A stretch of 64,000 nucleotides of DNA from a virus. Each line of letters opens with the position of its first letter. Positions within the stretch are counted from its first letter, which is position 1. A program made the translations under genes and the position numbers. Location: positions 124,001 to 188,000 of IMG/VR virus record IMGVR_UViG_3300033977_000108; one strand, written 5' to 3'. Of the stretch, positions 1 to 7,071 are shown piece after piece. The notes beneath the pieces are model-generated. The model searched no databases, was not told the origin of the DNA, and saw nothing but the letters and a program-made list of their open reading frames with translations.

Positions 1-501
1 CCAGAGAGGAGGCGTGGCATCTGTCTGATTCTGCGCGGTTATTGGAAGATTGACGCCACAATAAATTCCACCGAACAAATCAGTGGCGATTTCTACTTCC
101 TTTTCACTCTTTAGATTGACCGCGGCATAAGCTTCTAGTTTTATGCCGGCGATAGGATTATTTCTCCACCAGTTCAGCAGGTCTAAAATGACCAAGCCAT
201 CGTCATTTGGGCTCAATTCCTTGTAAATACTGACTATCTGATCTTCGGTCGGGGTCACAGGACTGCCACAGGCCGTTGTCCAAAGCTGAATCATGTGGCC
301 AATAGCCGCCAAAGTACAATCACCCAGCGTATCGTTGCCGTACATGGGCCAGCTGCTTACTTTGGTTAGCCAATCTATTGAAGACGCTGGCAAGGTCACC
401 TGTGCTTTGGCAGGCTTTATCAGTTTGGTGATATACTTGCTCAATTGCAGAGTGCGAGGGTCTATCTTCGCGGGTTTCTTACCGAGCTTACGATTAGGCA
501 T
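1..501 (-). CDS. Papain-like cysteine peptidase-like protein (3' end outside window)
   Basis: The frame opens at an ATG (499-501) behind GAAGGAG and stays open for 167 codons to the window edge, so the C-terminus is missing. Residues 54-69 read YGNDTLGDCTLAAIGH: a G-D-C motif (Cys62) at the head of a helix, as in papain-fold (C1/C39-like) proteins that occur in phages and actinobacteria. The catalytic His would lie beyond the edge, so peptidase activity is inferred only. It could equally be an inactive structural relative. It is the last gene read before a tRNA on the same strand. Confidence 0.6.
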   Translation of the reverse strand, partial: MPNRKLGKKPAKIDPRTLQLSKYITKLIKPAKAQVTLPASSIDWLTKVSSWPMYGNDTLGDCTLAAIGHMIQLWTTACGSPVTPTEDQIVSIYKELSPNDDGLVILDLLNWWRNNPIAGIKLEAYAAVNLKSEKEVEIATDLFGGIYCGVNLPITAQNQTDATPPLW

Positions 502-520
502 ACGAACTCCTTCAAAGAAT

Positions 521-597
521 TGGTGGCGGGGACTGGATTTGAACCAGTGATTTCTTGATTATGAGCCAAGCGAGATACCAGACTTCTCTACCCCGCT
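521..597 (-). tRNA. tRNA with CAT anticodon (Met, or Ile if lysidine-modified), CCA encoded
   Basis: The minus strand folds as a full cloverleaf: acceptor AGCGGGG/CCCCGCC, D stem GAGA/TCTC, anticodon stem CTTGG/TCAAG around loop CTCATAA, T stem ACTGG/CCAGT around TTCAAAT, then ACCA. The only acceptor defect is an A1.C72 mismatch, which recalls the unpaired 1-72 position of initiator tRNA. The anticodon stem lacks the three G:C pairs of bacterial initiators, so elongator Met or Ile2 is more likely. Confidence 0.9.
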
Positions 598-602
598 AAA
601 AC

Positions 603-755
603 TTATTTACCTTGAAACGGAGACTGGGTGGTTCTATACGGCTTCTTGCCGCCGGCTTTGAATACACCAATCTTACCTGGGCCATCACTCTTGCCTGGGG
701 ATGGATTCTTTACAGGATTAGGGCCTTTGGCTGCCCCGGATGCTCTTGCGCCCAT
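603..755 (-). CDS. Small basic Gly/Lys/Pro-rich protein, tandem family member 1
   Basis: 50 residues. It begins with an ATG one base after the stop of the gene upstream, whose final codons supply an AAAGG. It carries the family core NPSPGKSDGPGKIGVFKAGG and ends PYRTTQSPFQGK, almost the same tail as its upstream neighbour. There is no catalytic motif, signal or membrane segment; the Lys/Gly/Pro-rich, probably disordered sequence suggests nucleic-acid or virion binding, which is inference. An open frame extends further upstream, but only through the neighbour in another frame, so the internal ATG is preferred. Confidence 0.6.
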   Translation of the reverse strand: MGARASGAAKGPNPVKNPSPGKSDGPGKIGVFKAGGKKPYRTTQSPFQGK

Positions 756-756
756 G

Positions 757-885
757 TTATTTACCTTTCTTTTGATAAGGTGGCTGTGTGGTACAGTAGG
801 GCTTTTTGCCCCCGCCCTTGAACACACCTACCTTGCCAGGCCCGTCGGACTTACCTGGGCTGGGATTTTTATAGGGATTGGCCAT
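757..885 (-). CDS. Small basic protein, tandem family member 2
   Basis: 42 residues starting MANPYKNPSPGKSDGPGKVG and ending with PYCTTQPPYQKKGK. The start has an ideal AAGGAGG about 8 nt upstream, formed by the end of the preceding gene. It is nearly identical over its first 20 residues to the family member at 1073-1276, which points to recent duplication. Function unknown. Confidence 0.65.
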   Translation of the reverse strand: MANPYKNPSPGKSDGPGKVGVFKGGGKKPYCTTQPPYQKKGK

Positions 886-896
886 TGGAGGCCTCC

Positions 897-1052
897 TTAC
901 TTGGATTTCTTCTGGAAAGGCGGAGCAGCGCCTTTGAACGCAGGCTTCTTCTCGCCTTTGCCGCCGGCCTTGAACTTGCCCACCTTGCCAGAGCCTGTGG
1001 TTTTCTTCACGGGCTTTTTCTTATCGAACTCGGATGGATTGAACATATCCAT
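897..1052 (-). CDS. Small basic protein, tandem family member 3 (divergent)
   Basis: 51 residues, start MDMFNPSEFDKKKPVKK with AAGGAG 7 nt upstream. It keeps the GSGKVGKFKAGGKG core but has lost the NPYKNPSPGK head, and has a Lys-rich C-terminus (FQKKSK). Pro/Lys/Gly-rich and without a predicted fold. It lies 11 nt upstream of member 2 in the same transcription direction, so it is almost certainly co-transcribed. Confidence 0.6.
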   Translation of the reverse strand: MDMFNPSEFDKKKPVKKTTGSGKVGKFKAGGKGEKKPAFKGAAPPFQKKSK

Positions 1053-1072
1053 TTAGGTTCTCCTTGTTGCGT

Positions 1073-1276
1073 TTATTTGCCCTTGCCGGACTTCGTGAAG
1101 GCGCCGCGAGGCTTGAATGCCTTGGCGGGAGCCTGATTAACCGGAGGTGGCAGAGCATGCGGATCCGTGCCATGGTGTCTTCTTCCTGGCCCTGTAGCAG
1201 TTGGGTTCATGAAACTACCGACTTTCCCTGGACCATCACTTTTACCCGGGCTTGGATTCTTATAAGGATTAGACAT
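1073..1276 (-). CDS. Small basic protein, tandem family member 4
   Basis: 67 residues. The head MSNPYKNPSPGKSDGPGKVG matches member 2 almost perfectly. The middle TGPGRRHHGTDPHALPPP resembles the LRHSYPSGDPHAMP stretch of member 5 (1769-1951). The start is preceded by GGAGA and overlaps the end of the endonuclease VII-like gene by 8 nt. Members 4 and 5 therefore form a longer sub-type separated only by the endonuclease gene. Confidence 0.65.
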   Translation of the reverse strand: MSNPYKNPSPGKSDGPGKVGSFMNPTATGPGRRHHGTDPHALPPPVNQAPAKAFKPRGAFTKSGKGK

Positions 1277-1769
1277 GTTCGTCTCCTTTATTTTCGTATT
1301 GTTTTAGGTATTCAATCATACCTGATAATTTTCGTATGCTACTGCTGAATAGACCTTCTCCGCAGTTGCAACTAAAGCAAAGAATACCACGTATTCTGCC
1401 TGTTGCATGATCATGATCTGTTTGCCAGCCTTTTGGCCCTGGATCTGTAGTTAGACAGCCTGGATTGGCACAGCGTCTGCCTTGTCTTTCAAACAAGGCC
1501 TCCCACATTTCCTCAGATATACCATATTTCTTCTTTAACATATATCTTCGTTGTATGGAAGCATAGCCTGGCTTTCCTTTCTTTCTTTGCGCATGTATCC
1601 TATCATACGCTTTTGCTTTGTCTGGATTTTTCTTCTCCCATGACTTCTTTTGTTCGTTGCTGCATTTCTTACACCAGCATTTCAGCCCATCTGGTTTCCT
1701 TTTGTCCTTATAAAACGGACCAGGACCGCCACATTTAGGACAAATCTTCGTCTTGATGGGTTCTATCAC
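1269..1769 (-). CDS. Recombination endonuclease VII-like HNH (ββα-metal) nuclease
   Basis: 166 residues. The C-terminal half has the endonuclease VII signature: Cys100/Cys105, the DHDH motif at 118-121 followed by ATGRIRG, and Cys131/Cys134, so two CxxC-type zinc ligand pairs around a ββα-metal active site. The N-terminus adds a second cysteine cluster (10, 13, 31, 33, 36). The family includes T4 gp49 (resolvase) and many stand-alone homing-type nucleases. It sits between two members of a small-protein family and overlaps both by 1-8 nt, which fits a free-standing mobile endonuclease better than a housekeeping resolvase. Confidence 0.85.
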   Translation of the reverse strand: MIEPIKTKICPKCGGPGPFYKDKRKPDGLKCWCKKCSNEQKKSWEKKNPDKAKAYDRIHAQRKKGKPGYASIQRRYMLKKKYGISEEMWEALFERQGRRCANPGCLTTDPGPKGWQTDHDHATGRIRGILCFSCNCGEGLFSSSIRKLSGMIEYLKQYENKGDEHV

Positions 1770-1951
1770 TAGTTTATCTTTTTCCCAGTTCTTTGTGGCA
1801 TTGCATGAGGATCTCCAGACGGATAAGAATGTCTCAAACCAGGACCTTCTTTCCTTACCTTGCCAGGATTAGGGCCTTTCATGAACGTACCGATGTGCCC
1901 AGAGCCCTCGCCCTTGCCAGATGGCTGGGGATTCTTGTATGGATTCGGCAT
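1769..1951 (-). CDS. Small basic protein, tandem family member 5
   Basis: 60 residues from the ATG at 1949-1951 (AGAGGAC upstream). It starts MPNPYKNPQPSGKGEGSGHI and shares the GDPHAMP element with member 4. The reading frame continues upstream, but only into the next gene, so the internal start is preferred. The stop overlaps the start of the endonuclease VII-like gene by one base. Confidence 0.6.
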   Translation of the reverse strand: MPNPYKNPQPSGKGEGSGHIGTFMKGPNPGKVRKEGPGLRHSYPSGDPHAMPQRTGKKIN

Positions 1952-1965
1952 TTTAGTCCTCTCTA

Positions 1966-2349
1966 TTATGCAGTCACTGACAGCTCGCAAACTGCGTCAA
2001 CAACCTTAGACGACAGTGGGCCTTCTATTACTGTCAATGGCTCCAACTCATGCGGACCTGAAGATACGAGCACATCTTGGGCCGGCATTGTAGCAGTGAC
2101 GATGACGTTTTCGGTCGGTGCCAGAGCATTGACTGTCACTGTAGTTGAAGCATAAGCAGCGCCAGCTTGGCCTGCTGTACCGCTAAGGGTTAGCGAAGCA
2201 GGCACTGGGACATTGGTCGGGTCCGAACTGGTCAGGCTTACAACCAACGAGCTTACGGGCCAATAATCCAAAGTAACGCCTGCGGTCAAGATAAACGCGC
2301 CGCCGGCTGTAACAGAGGCATTATTAGAAACAAGTGTAAAGTTGAACAT
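1966..2349 (-). CDS. Ig-like (BIG-type) β-sandwich domain protein
   Basis: 127 residues, Ser/Thr/Val-rich and almost all β-strand in character. The pattern LTSSDPTNVPVPASLTLSGT followed by YASTTVTVNA is the usual rhythm of bacterial Ig-like domains (strand, SSDP turn, PASVT strand). One domain only, no signal peptide. Phages often carry such domains on capsid decoration or tail proteins, so a virion role is plausible but inferred. Start ATG behind AGGAGG. Confidence 0.55.
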   Translation of the reverse strand: MFNFTLVSNNASVTAGGAFILTAGVTLDYWPVSSLVVSLTSSDPTNVPVPASLTLSGTAGQAGAAYASTTVTVNALAPTENVIVTATMPAQDVLVSSGPHELEPLTVIEGPLSSKVVDAVCELSVTA

Positions 2350-2390
2350 ACTTCCTCCTGATTGAAGAATTCTGATCTAATTCCTAAACT

Positions 2391-2466
2391 TGGTGGATCC
2401 TGATGGCTCTGCCCCATCCGCCTCCTGGGTGCAAGCCAGGCGTTCTCCTGAATGAACTAAGGACCC
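2391..2466 (-). tRNA. tRNA-Ala(TGC), CCA encoded
   Basis: Full 76 nt cloverleaf: acceptor GGGTCCT/AGGATCC (one G.T pair), D stem GTTC/GAAC, anticodon stem CCTGG/CCAGG with loop CTTGCAC (anticodon TGC), T stem GATGG/CCATC, discriminator A and encoded CCA. The T loop reads GGCAGAG instead of the usual TTCRANY, and the usual GG of the D loop is shifted. Either it is a divergent phage tRNA or it is decaying. Confidence 0.75.
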
Positions 2467-2470
2467 ACGA

Positions 2471-2902
2471 TTACCACACCATCCTGACGGCAAAGCCGAA
2501 TCCAGGATAGAGTGTATTATACATGAAGCAAGGTGAACCATCGTCTGGGCAGTCAATCCAATAGAAATCAAATTGGCTCCACCAGCCTATGGGGAACCAC
2601 CATAACGGCCATGGAGGGCCAACAAAGAACCAACGGCCACCATAGAAGAAACGATAGCTGCGACCAACAGCTATGACGCGGCTGGGCCGGAATGTATGGC
2701 CTTTGCCTAAATAGCTTGCGCGCCAGGCAGGCGTGAAGCTGCGTCTGTATGTAGGATGTGGAACCCTTGTTACCCCAGAGGTTCTCACTGCTCCTGAACT
2801 ATGAACAGCTGGTCTGGCTCCGCTTTCTCTTCCGCCCCGCTGGCTAAACGTAGGGGCAGTGCAGAGAAACAAAGCCAATAAAAGCATGACAATTGTTTTC
2901 AT
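2471..2902 (-). CDS. Exported aromatic-rich protein with signal peptide
   Basis: 143 residues from the ATG with GGAGGAGG upstream. An N-terminal signal peptide (MKTIVMLLLALFLCTAPTFS) has a likely cut after TFS, near residue 20. The mature part is Arg-rich, then a Trp/Phe/Tyr-rich C-terminal domain with two cysteines (YWIDCPDDGSPCFMY) and a YPG turn. Small secreted bacterial proteins of this aromatic type exist but have no known function. Being exported, it may act in the envelope during lysis or exclusion; this is inference. Confidence 0.6.
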   Translation of the reverse strand: MKTIVMLLLALFLCTAPTFSQRGGRESGARPAVHSSGAVRTSGVTRVPHPTYRRSFTPAWRASYLGKGHTFRPSRVIAVGRSYRFFYGGRWFFVGPPWPLWWFPIGWWSQFDFYWIDCPDDGSPCFMYNTLYPGFGFAVRMVW

Positions 2903-2945
2903 ATTTGCCTCCTCCGTCCTATTAGATGCCAAAGCAGGGCCTTGG

Positions 2946-3242
2946 TTACACTCTCAATCCTTCTATGGGGCCTTTCAGGTCACCCATAGTCAGCATAAAT
3001 CGCAGCACGCAATCCAAAACGCCTGACCAAGGAGCTCTCTTCTCCTCGGTCCGCCAATGAAAAGCCGGCTCATCGGGAAAAAGCAGATACATAATACCAG
3101 AACAGACATATAAAGATTGCCCATCTAGCTTCTGTATCAGGTTATTCTGCACTATTAGCTGACGAACCTTTTCGTGGTCCTGATTCCAGATGTCCATGTG
3201 ACTGATATTGAACAATGACCGAGGGGGCAAAACCAATCCCAT
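2946..3242 (-). CDS. Hypothetical protein
   Basis: 98 residues, mixed α/β, no recognisable motif, cysteines at two isolated sites, no signal or membrane segment. It lies between two genes for exported or membrane proteins. The frame and length fit the local gene spacing, with a GAGTGTCGC-type weak ribosome site. I do not recognise it. Confidence 0.5.
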   Translation of the reverse strand: MGLVLPPRSLFNISHMDIWNQDHEKVRQLIVQNNLIQKLDGQSLYVCSGIMYLLFPDEPAFHWRTEEKRAPWSGVLDCVLRFMLTMGDLKGPIEGLRV

Positions 3243-3276
3243 GCGACACTCCTAGAGTAGGACGCAGGCCGAGAGC

Positions 3277-3561
3277 TTACTTCTTTGTTTCCAAAGACTT
3301 TATCTTTGCCTCTAAATCGGCAATGACTTTCTTTAAGTCGGCGATGACCTTTTCGTAATCGGACTTCAGCTTTGCAATCGTCTTCTCGTAATCGGCCACC
3401 AACTTGCCGCGCAATGCCGCTTCCTCGGCCCTGATTTTCGTTACCTCGGCCTTTACTCTTGCTTCAAAATCCTCTTCCAGTTGTTTCAAAGATACATGCT
3501 TCACACAGGCAACAATCACTGCCAATGCTAACAACACTGCCAAAGTGGTAATCCAAAACAT
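3277..3561 (-). CDS. Membrane-anchored coiled-coil protein (spanin-like architecture)
   Basis: 94 residues: one N-terminal membrane helix (FWITTLAVLLALAVIVACV), then about 70 residues of heptad-patterned Lys/Glu/Leu helix ending KSLETKK. A single N-in anchor plus periplasmic coiled coil is the layout of inner-membrane spanins and of Rz-like lysis proteins. No partner lipoprotein is obvious next to it, so the lysis role is only suggested by architecture and by the neighbouring exported proteins. Confidence 0.55.
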   Translation of the reverse strand: MFWITTLAVLLALAVIVACVKHVSLKQLEEDFEARVKAEVTKIRAEEAALRGKLVADYEKTIAKLKSDYEKVIADLKKVIADLEAKIKSLETKK

Positions 3562-3637
3562 GATAAACCTCTCTATTTCATGGGTTTCAGGTATCCTCTC
3601 CTGGTTAGTATAGCCGGAAAGGAGGGCCTGTTCTTAC

Positions 3638-3733
3638 CTAACTCCGCGACTTTAATCCTACCATATAACCGAACTCTATGGCAAGTAGCAAAATGATTAT
3701 TACGATGGTGGCGTGGATAAGGAAGGCATGCAT
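3638..3733 (-). CDS. Single-pass membrane mini-protein
   Basis: 31 residues. About 18 hydrophobic residues (TIVIIILLLAIEFGYMV) make one membrane span, followed by a basic tail (GLKSRS). The start overlaps the 3' end of the sigma-like gene in another frame and has AGGAAGG very close upstream. It fills an otherwise empty 138 nt gap before the coiled-coil membrane protein. A holin-like or regulatory micro-protein is possible; nothing proves it. Confidence 0.4.
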   Translation of the reverse strand: MHAFLIHATIVIIILLLAIEFGYMVGLKSRS

Positions 3734-4881
3734 CCTTCCTGGTTAGTATGGTTGCTTTGTCTTCCTTGTTCCACGGCTGCCTTATTGCGTAAAGCAGCCA
3801 TGATTTCATCGTAAAGTCTTTGGCACTCGCGCACTTCTATTTTCAAGGCGCGGGCGATGTCTCTAAATGGCTGCTCTATCATAAAGCGCGCATATAAGAT
3901 GTAGCGCTCAGAAGGGGACATCGAACGGAATATAGGATCCGCTGTATGATGCACCCAATTTATATCCATCTCATTCAAATCAAAGGATTTATTTATAAGG
4001 CTGAGGTCAGCTGCCCAAGCCTGACCTCGTGTATCTTGTAATTCGCCGCCGGCATCTGGGATTAGGCGTTCGTTTGGTAAGTCTTCATTGTCTATGTTCC
4101 CTGGTCGGTGATCCAATTGCATCAATCCATAGCCTACATCGGTTCCTTTTGCTTCTATGTCAAACAAAGACCGCTCTATAAAATCCTTTAGAAAGTACCT
4201 GAACCATCTCTGTACGACATAGACAAAGCCTATGGGCCCTTTTCCATACTTCTTTGGGCGGGGCGGCCATCTATGTTCCACCTTTTGATAACTGACTACC
4301 GTTTTCCGCTCTCTTTTTGCGGCCAGCAGACCATCGCGGCTAAGCAGGCGAATATACTTAGTACAATCGAACCCAAGTTTAGCACTGATTTCTCTTGGAA
4401 TGACCAGTTCTTCATTTTTGAGCCCATTGATTAGATTAATTACCCTCCCTAATTTATTTGAGTAATGCGGGTCGTACTTCCTAATGGCCCTCAAAAGACA
4501 GGTAACAAGTATTTCATAAATATCATCGGTATCCTGCTCCTTAAAGGCCAGATGCAGGAACTTGGCTGCCATAAACAAGGAGGCCCTATTGACTTTGTCC
4601 TTGCTGTTGATAAAGAACTTGAGAAACGCTATGGTATCACGGTTCCAACCATAAGGGGTAGAGGCCAGATGCCCGCGCGTAATCATGTCTAAGTACTTCA
4701 TCAAATAAGAATGAAAACAACGAATCAACTCGAATAGCCGCTCTTCACGCGCAGGGCCGTCCTCCATTAGGGCATACTCTAAGCCAAGCTGATTGATGTG
4801 TTTCACATCATTGAACTGATCAAACTTGAGTATCTCCCATTTGGCGGCATAATGCCAACTGCTAAGGGTTCGCCTGCGCAT
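3700..4881 (-). CDS. Divergent sigma-70-like transcription factor
   Basis: 393 residues. Around residues 45-75 the helix FELIRCFHSYLMKYLDMITR resembles sigma region 2. The C-terminal segment MSPSERYILYARFMIEQPFR plus DIARALKIEVRECQRLYDEI has the layout of sigma region 4: a helix, a short turn and a helix-turn-helix. The middle contains a second likely DNA-binding helix (REISAKLGFDCTKYIRLLSR). It is longer than ECF sigmas and matches no host class closely. It would switch host RNA polymerase to phage promoters. A generic HTH regulator is the alternative. Confidence 0.6.
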   Translation of the reverse strand: MRRRTLSSWHYAAKWEILKFDQFNDVKHINQLGLEYALMEDGPAREERLFELIRCFHSYLMKYLDMITRGHLASTPYGWNRDTIAFLKFFINSKDKVNRASLFMAAKFLHLAFKEQDTDDIYEILVTCLLRAIRKYDPHYSNKLGRVINLINGLKNEELVIPREISAKLGFDCTKYIRLLSRDGLLAAKRERKTVVSYQKVEHRWPPRPKKYGKGPIGFVYVVQRWFRYFLKDFIERSLFDIEAKGTDVGYGLMQLDHRPGNIDNEDLPNERLIPDAGGELQDTRGQAWAADLSLINKSFDLNEMDINWVHHTADPIFRSMSPSERYILYARFMIEQPFRDIARALKIEVRECQRLYDEIMAALRNKAAVEQGRQSNHTNQEGCMPSLSTPPS

Positions 4882-4888
4882 AAAGTCC

Positions 4889-5482
4889 TTATTTATTCAT
4901 TTTATCAATCACATCCCGTTGGAATGCTGTCAAATCCTTATCCCAGCCAAGATAAGCTCTGCCGATACGGCTCAATACATACGCGTCTGCCTCATTGTCA
5001 TCCGTTAAGTCAACATTCCATCGCTTATAGACTTCTTTCAAGATCAATGATTTCTGGGCGGTGCCTGTCCCAGTGCAGAACTTCTTCACCATTGTTGGCG
5101 GCACCAAAAGGAATTTTATACCATGCTCCCACAGCCAATGCCGGACCAAATAACCTAAACCAGCTATTTGGAATAATGAACTGCCTTTGCTGGAGAAAGA
5201 GAAGTCTTCTATGATTACCAGCGTCTCGTTGATATTGAGTTCGCTGGTCTGCGGCAGACTGGCATCTTCTTCCGAATGACTAACATGGAAAAAAGGGACC
5301 TGCGTCAGATCCAGTAGTTTAGAAATCTCTTTTAGGATGTGATCCATGCGTTCAAGGCCTTCCAGCTTACCTGGCTCAATGATCCCCACCCTTGTGACTA
5401 GATTGCTGGTAGCACACCAGCCGGTTCCTGTCAAACTTAAATCCAAGCCTAAAACACGATTAGGTTGTTTCATGATTGCCAT
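4889..5482 (-). CDS. RuvC-like Holliday junction resolvase
   Basis: 197 residues with the RNase H-fold order of acidic residues: Asp14 in VLGLDLSLTGTGW, Glu92 in LVIIEDFSF, and the DDNEADAY cluster at 161-168 in the last helix. This is the RuvC/phage crossover-junction family, which cuts four-way junctions during recombination or before packaging. An alternative start four codons in (MKQPNRV) would give an ATGA overlap with the upstream stop. It follows the sigma-like gene's position in the operon by 7 nt. Confidence 0.85.
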   Translation of the reverse strand: MAIMKQPNRVLGLDLSLTGTGWCATSNLVTRVGIIEPGKLEGLERMDHILKEISKLLDLTQVPFFHVSHSEEDASLPQTSELNINETLVIIEDFSFSSKGSSLFQIAGLGYLVRHWLWEHGIKFLLVPPTMVKKFCTGTGTAQKSLILKEVYKRWNVDLTDDNEADAYVLSRIGRAYLGWDKDLTAFQRDVIDKMNK

Positions 5483-5964
5483 AATCCTTTACCTTTGGGT
5501 TGTTTGGCGATAGTTTCCTCTATCGTTAGCGGCTTCTTTCCTGTCCGCGCCTCCTCCATGATATCAATGAGGTCTTTCACATCACTACGGCGAAAATCCA
5601 TGGGCGTCCAATACCAACCGCCGCCGAGCATGGGTGAGTTCTTCATTATAGGCCGTGTCTTTTCCAACATTTCAGCAAGCCGTTTATATTTCGTATCTCC
5701 AGCCGGCCGCAACTCGGAGATAATGTTCAACATATAGTTCAAGTCCTTATCTTTCAATCTAATATGGACACGCACTACGGTGGGTATACGGCGTTTACCA
5801 CTCTCGATGATCCCAGCTTCTGGGTCAAAGGCGGCGCTGAAATCAATAACAGAAATCTCCTCTCGTACTACTGGATGTGTCGGATGATAATACTGGGCAT
5901 ACCATTTCTTGAGCTCGGCCAGAATACGGTCGCAGTCGCCCGCGAACCACAATGGTTTAGACAT
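5470..5964 (-). CDS. Hypothetical protein
   Basis: 164 residues, α/β, no cysteine cluster, C-terminus Lys/Gly-rich. Contains an MLGGGWYWTPMDFRRSD stretch that looks like a conserved core, but I cannot link it to a family. It overlaps the resolvase start by 13 nt and the SLOG gene end by 8 nt, so it is translated with them. Confidence 0.6.
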   Translation of the reverse strand: MSKPLWFAGDCDRILAELKKWYAQYYHPTHPVVREEISVIDFSAAFDPEAGIIESGKRRIPTVVRVHIRLKDKDLNYMLNIISELRPAGDTKYKRLAEMLEKTRPIMKNSPMLGGGWYWTPMDFRRSDVKDLIDIMEEARTGKKPLTIEETIAKQPKGKGLWQS

Positions 5965-6520
5965 TATCCCACCCTGATAGCTTTATTCGGCGAAGGTCTC
6001 CGGGGAATATCTGATAGATAGGCTTACCCTTCTCCGTCGCGGCTTCCACGCAGTTATAAGTACCGCTTCCAGTGGATTGACCCACATTATTATAGCTATA
6101 CCTTGAGCCGCTCCATACAGCCACTAGGACATCGCAGGCGTCAATTAGGACAAGATTGCGCTTCTGCATTTGGTTCAGTTCCTTGGCATAGGGGCGGGGG
6201 TCAACCAGAATTGTTTTATAGCATTTACTTAGGATATTCGTATACTGCAGCTGGGCAGATTGTGGCCAGACACACTCTTGGTCTTTACAGGGAATGACAG
6301 CGATTACTTTGACGCCCATTTCCAGCGCGACCTCTGCAGCCCACTGATCTACTCCTAACGCCATGCCGGTGAATAAGAAATCATGTTCAGGGTCTTTGAA
6401 CAGTTCCTGAAACAATTCTTTGAGTGCCTGTTTTATAGGCTTGCACCTATTTGTTTTATTATTATAGCCCCCCACTGGGGAGTGCTTCCCCGGGCGGTGT
6501 CCCGCGATGCTCACCCTCAT
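5957..6520 (-). CDS. SLOG/YpsA-like nucleotide-binding Rossmann protein
   Basis: 187 residues. The N-terminus MRVSIAGHRPGK followed by TGMALGVDQWAAEVALEMG and VIAVIPCKDQE is the YpsA/DUF1273 branch of the SLOG superfamily, which binds nucleotides or nucleotide-derived signals. The late GSGTYNCVEAATEKGKPIY segment is also typical. In phages such proteins occur beside nucleotide-metabolism genes; in bacteria SLOG domains sense second messengers in conflict systems. Ligand unknown. GGAG lies 7 nt upstream of the chosen ATG. Confidence 0.8.
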   Translation of the reverse strand: MRVSIAGHRPGKHSPVGGYNNKTNRCKPIKQALKELFQELFKDPEHDFLFTGMALGVDQWAAEVALEMGVKVIAVIPCKDQECVWPQSAQLQYTNILSKCYKTILVDPRPYAKELNQMQKRNLVLIDACDVLVAVWSGSRYSYNNVGQSTGSGTYNCVEAATEKGKPIYQIFPGDLRRIKLSGWDNV

Positions 6521-6962
6521 TCTTTAGCTCCTTGAATGTGATTTCCATCTCATGTTCCGGCGGCCTGGGCCAAAACCTTGTCCTGGTCCTTCGGCGGCCG
6601 GATTTGAGCTTCCAAATACTGCAGATACCTAGGATGATCTGTTTATTGCTAGCGCTGTCATCCCAGTCATCTTCGCTCGGCGACGCATCATAGGTATCAG
6701 GATGCGTATGTATGTCGCCAAGGAAAGCCATACCAAAATCACTGGCTTCCTGTTTTGACCTGTTCATGACCGCGGCGTCATAAGTAATTGAGTCGCGTGT
6801 TGCTTCGTGCTCCAAGTCCTGTAGCACCTTGATGTTGATTGTGGAATCCTCTATATTACCCCAGACGGCTTCGGCATACTCCTTAGGATAGGCTTTGAGG
6901 GCCCGCCTTATGAACCCCTTTAGCACTCGCTTGTCAATCATTATCCTAAGTTTGTCGGGCAT
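6462..6962 (-). CDS. JAMM/MPN metalloprotease-like protein (Prok-JAB)
   Basis: 166 residues. FLGDIHTHPDTYDASPSEDD at 80-99 holds the JAMM zinc motif (His85, His87, Ser96, Asp99), with the Ser spaced one residue further than usual. JAB proteases cleave isopeptide or peptide bonds; in phages they are mostly fused to tail NlpC modules, whereas this one stands alone. The last 20 codons overlap the SLOG gene by 59 nt. A solitary JAB next to SLOG could act on host ubiquitin-like conflict systems; that is inference from context. Confidence 0.75.
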   Translation of the reverse strand: MPDKLRIMIDKRVLKGFIRRALKAYPKEYAEAVWGNIEDSTINIKVLQDLEHEATRDSITYDAAVMNRSKQEASDFGMAFLGDIHTHPDTYDASPSEDDWDDSASNKQIILGICSIWKLKSGRRRTRTRFWPRPPEHEMEITFKELKNEGEHRGTPPGEALPSGGL

Positions 6963-7071
6963 AAGAGATCCTAATAGATTTCTTTGATATTAAAGGCGCT
7001 GGCACATTCTCCGTGCTTGAATGATAATGCCATATTTATCAGTCACATAGCGGTCTTTTCTGCTTCAACCA

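Noticed and set aside
628-1056. 142-residue plus-strand ORF
   Set aside because: Antisense to the tandem small-protein genes; Pro/Leu/Phe-rich translation is the mirror of Lys/Gly codons and has no ribosome site.
3573-3809. 78-residue ORF
   Set aside because: Runs partly antiphase to the sigma-like gene, no ribosome site; the 31-residue membrane peptide explains the gap better.
6963-7071. 20-residue ORF (MALSFKHGECASAFNIKEIY)
   Set aside because: No ribosome site before its ATG and no conserved character; the 109 nt gap is left as non-coding.
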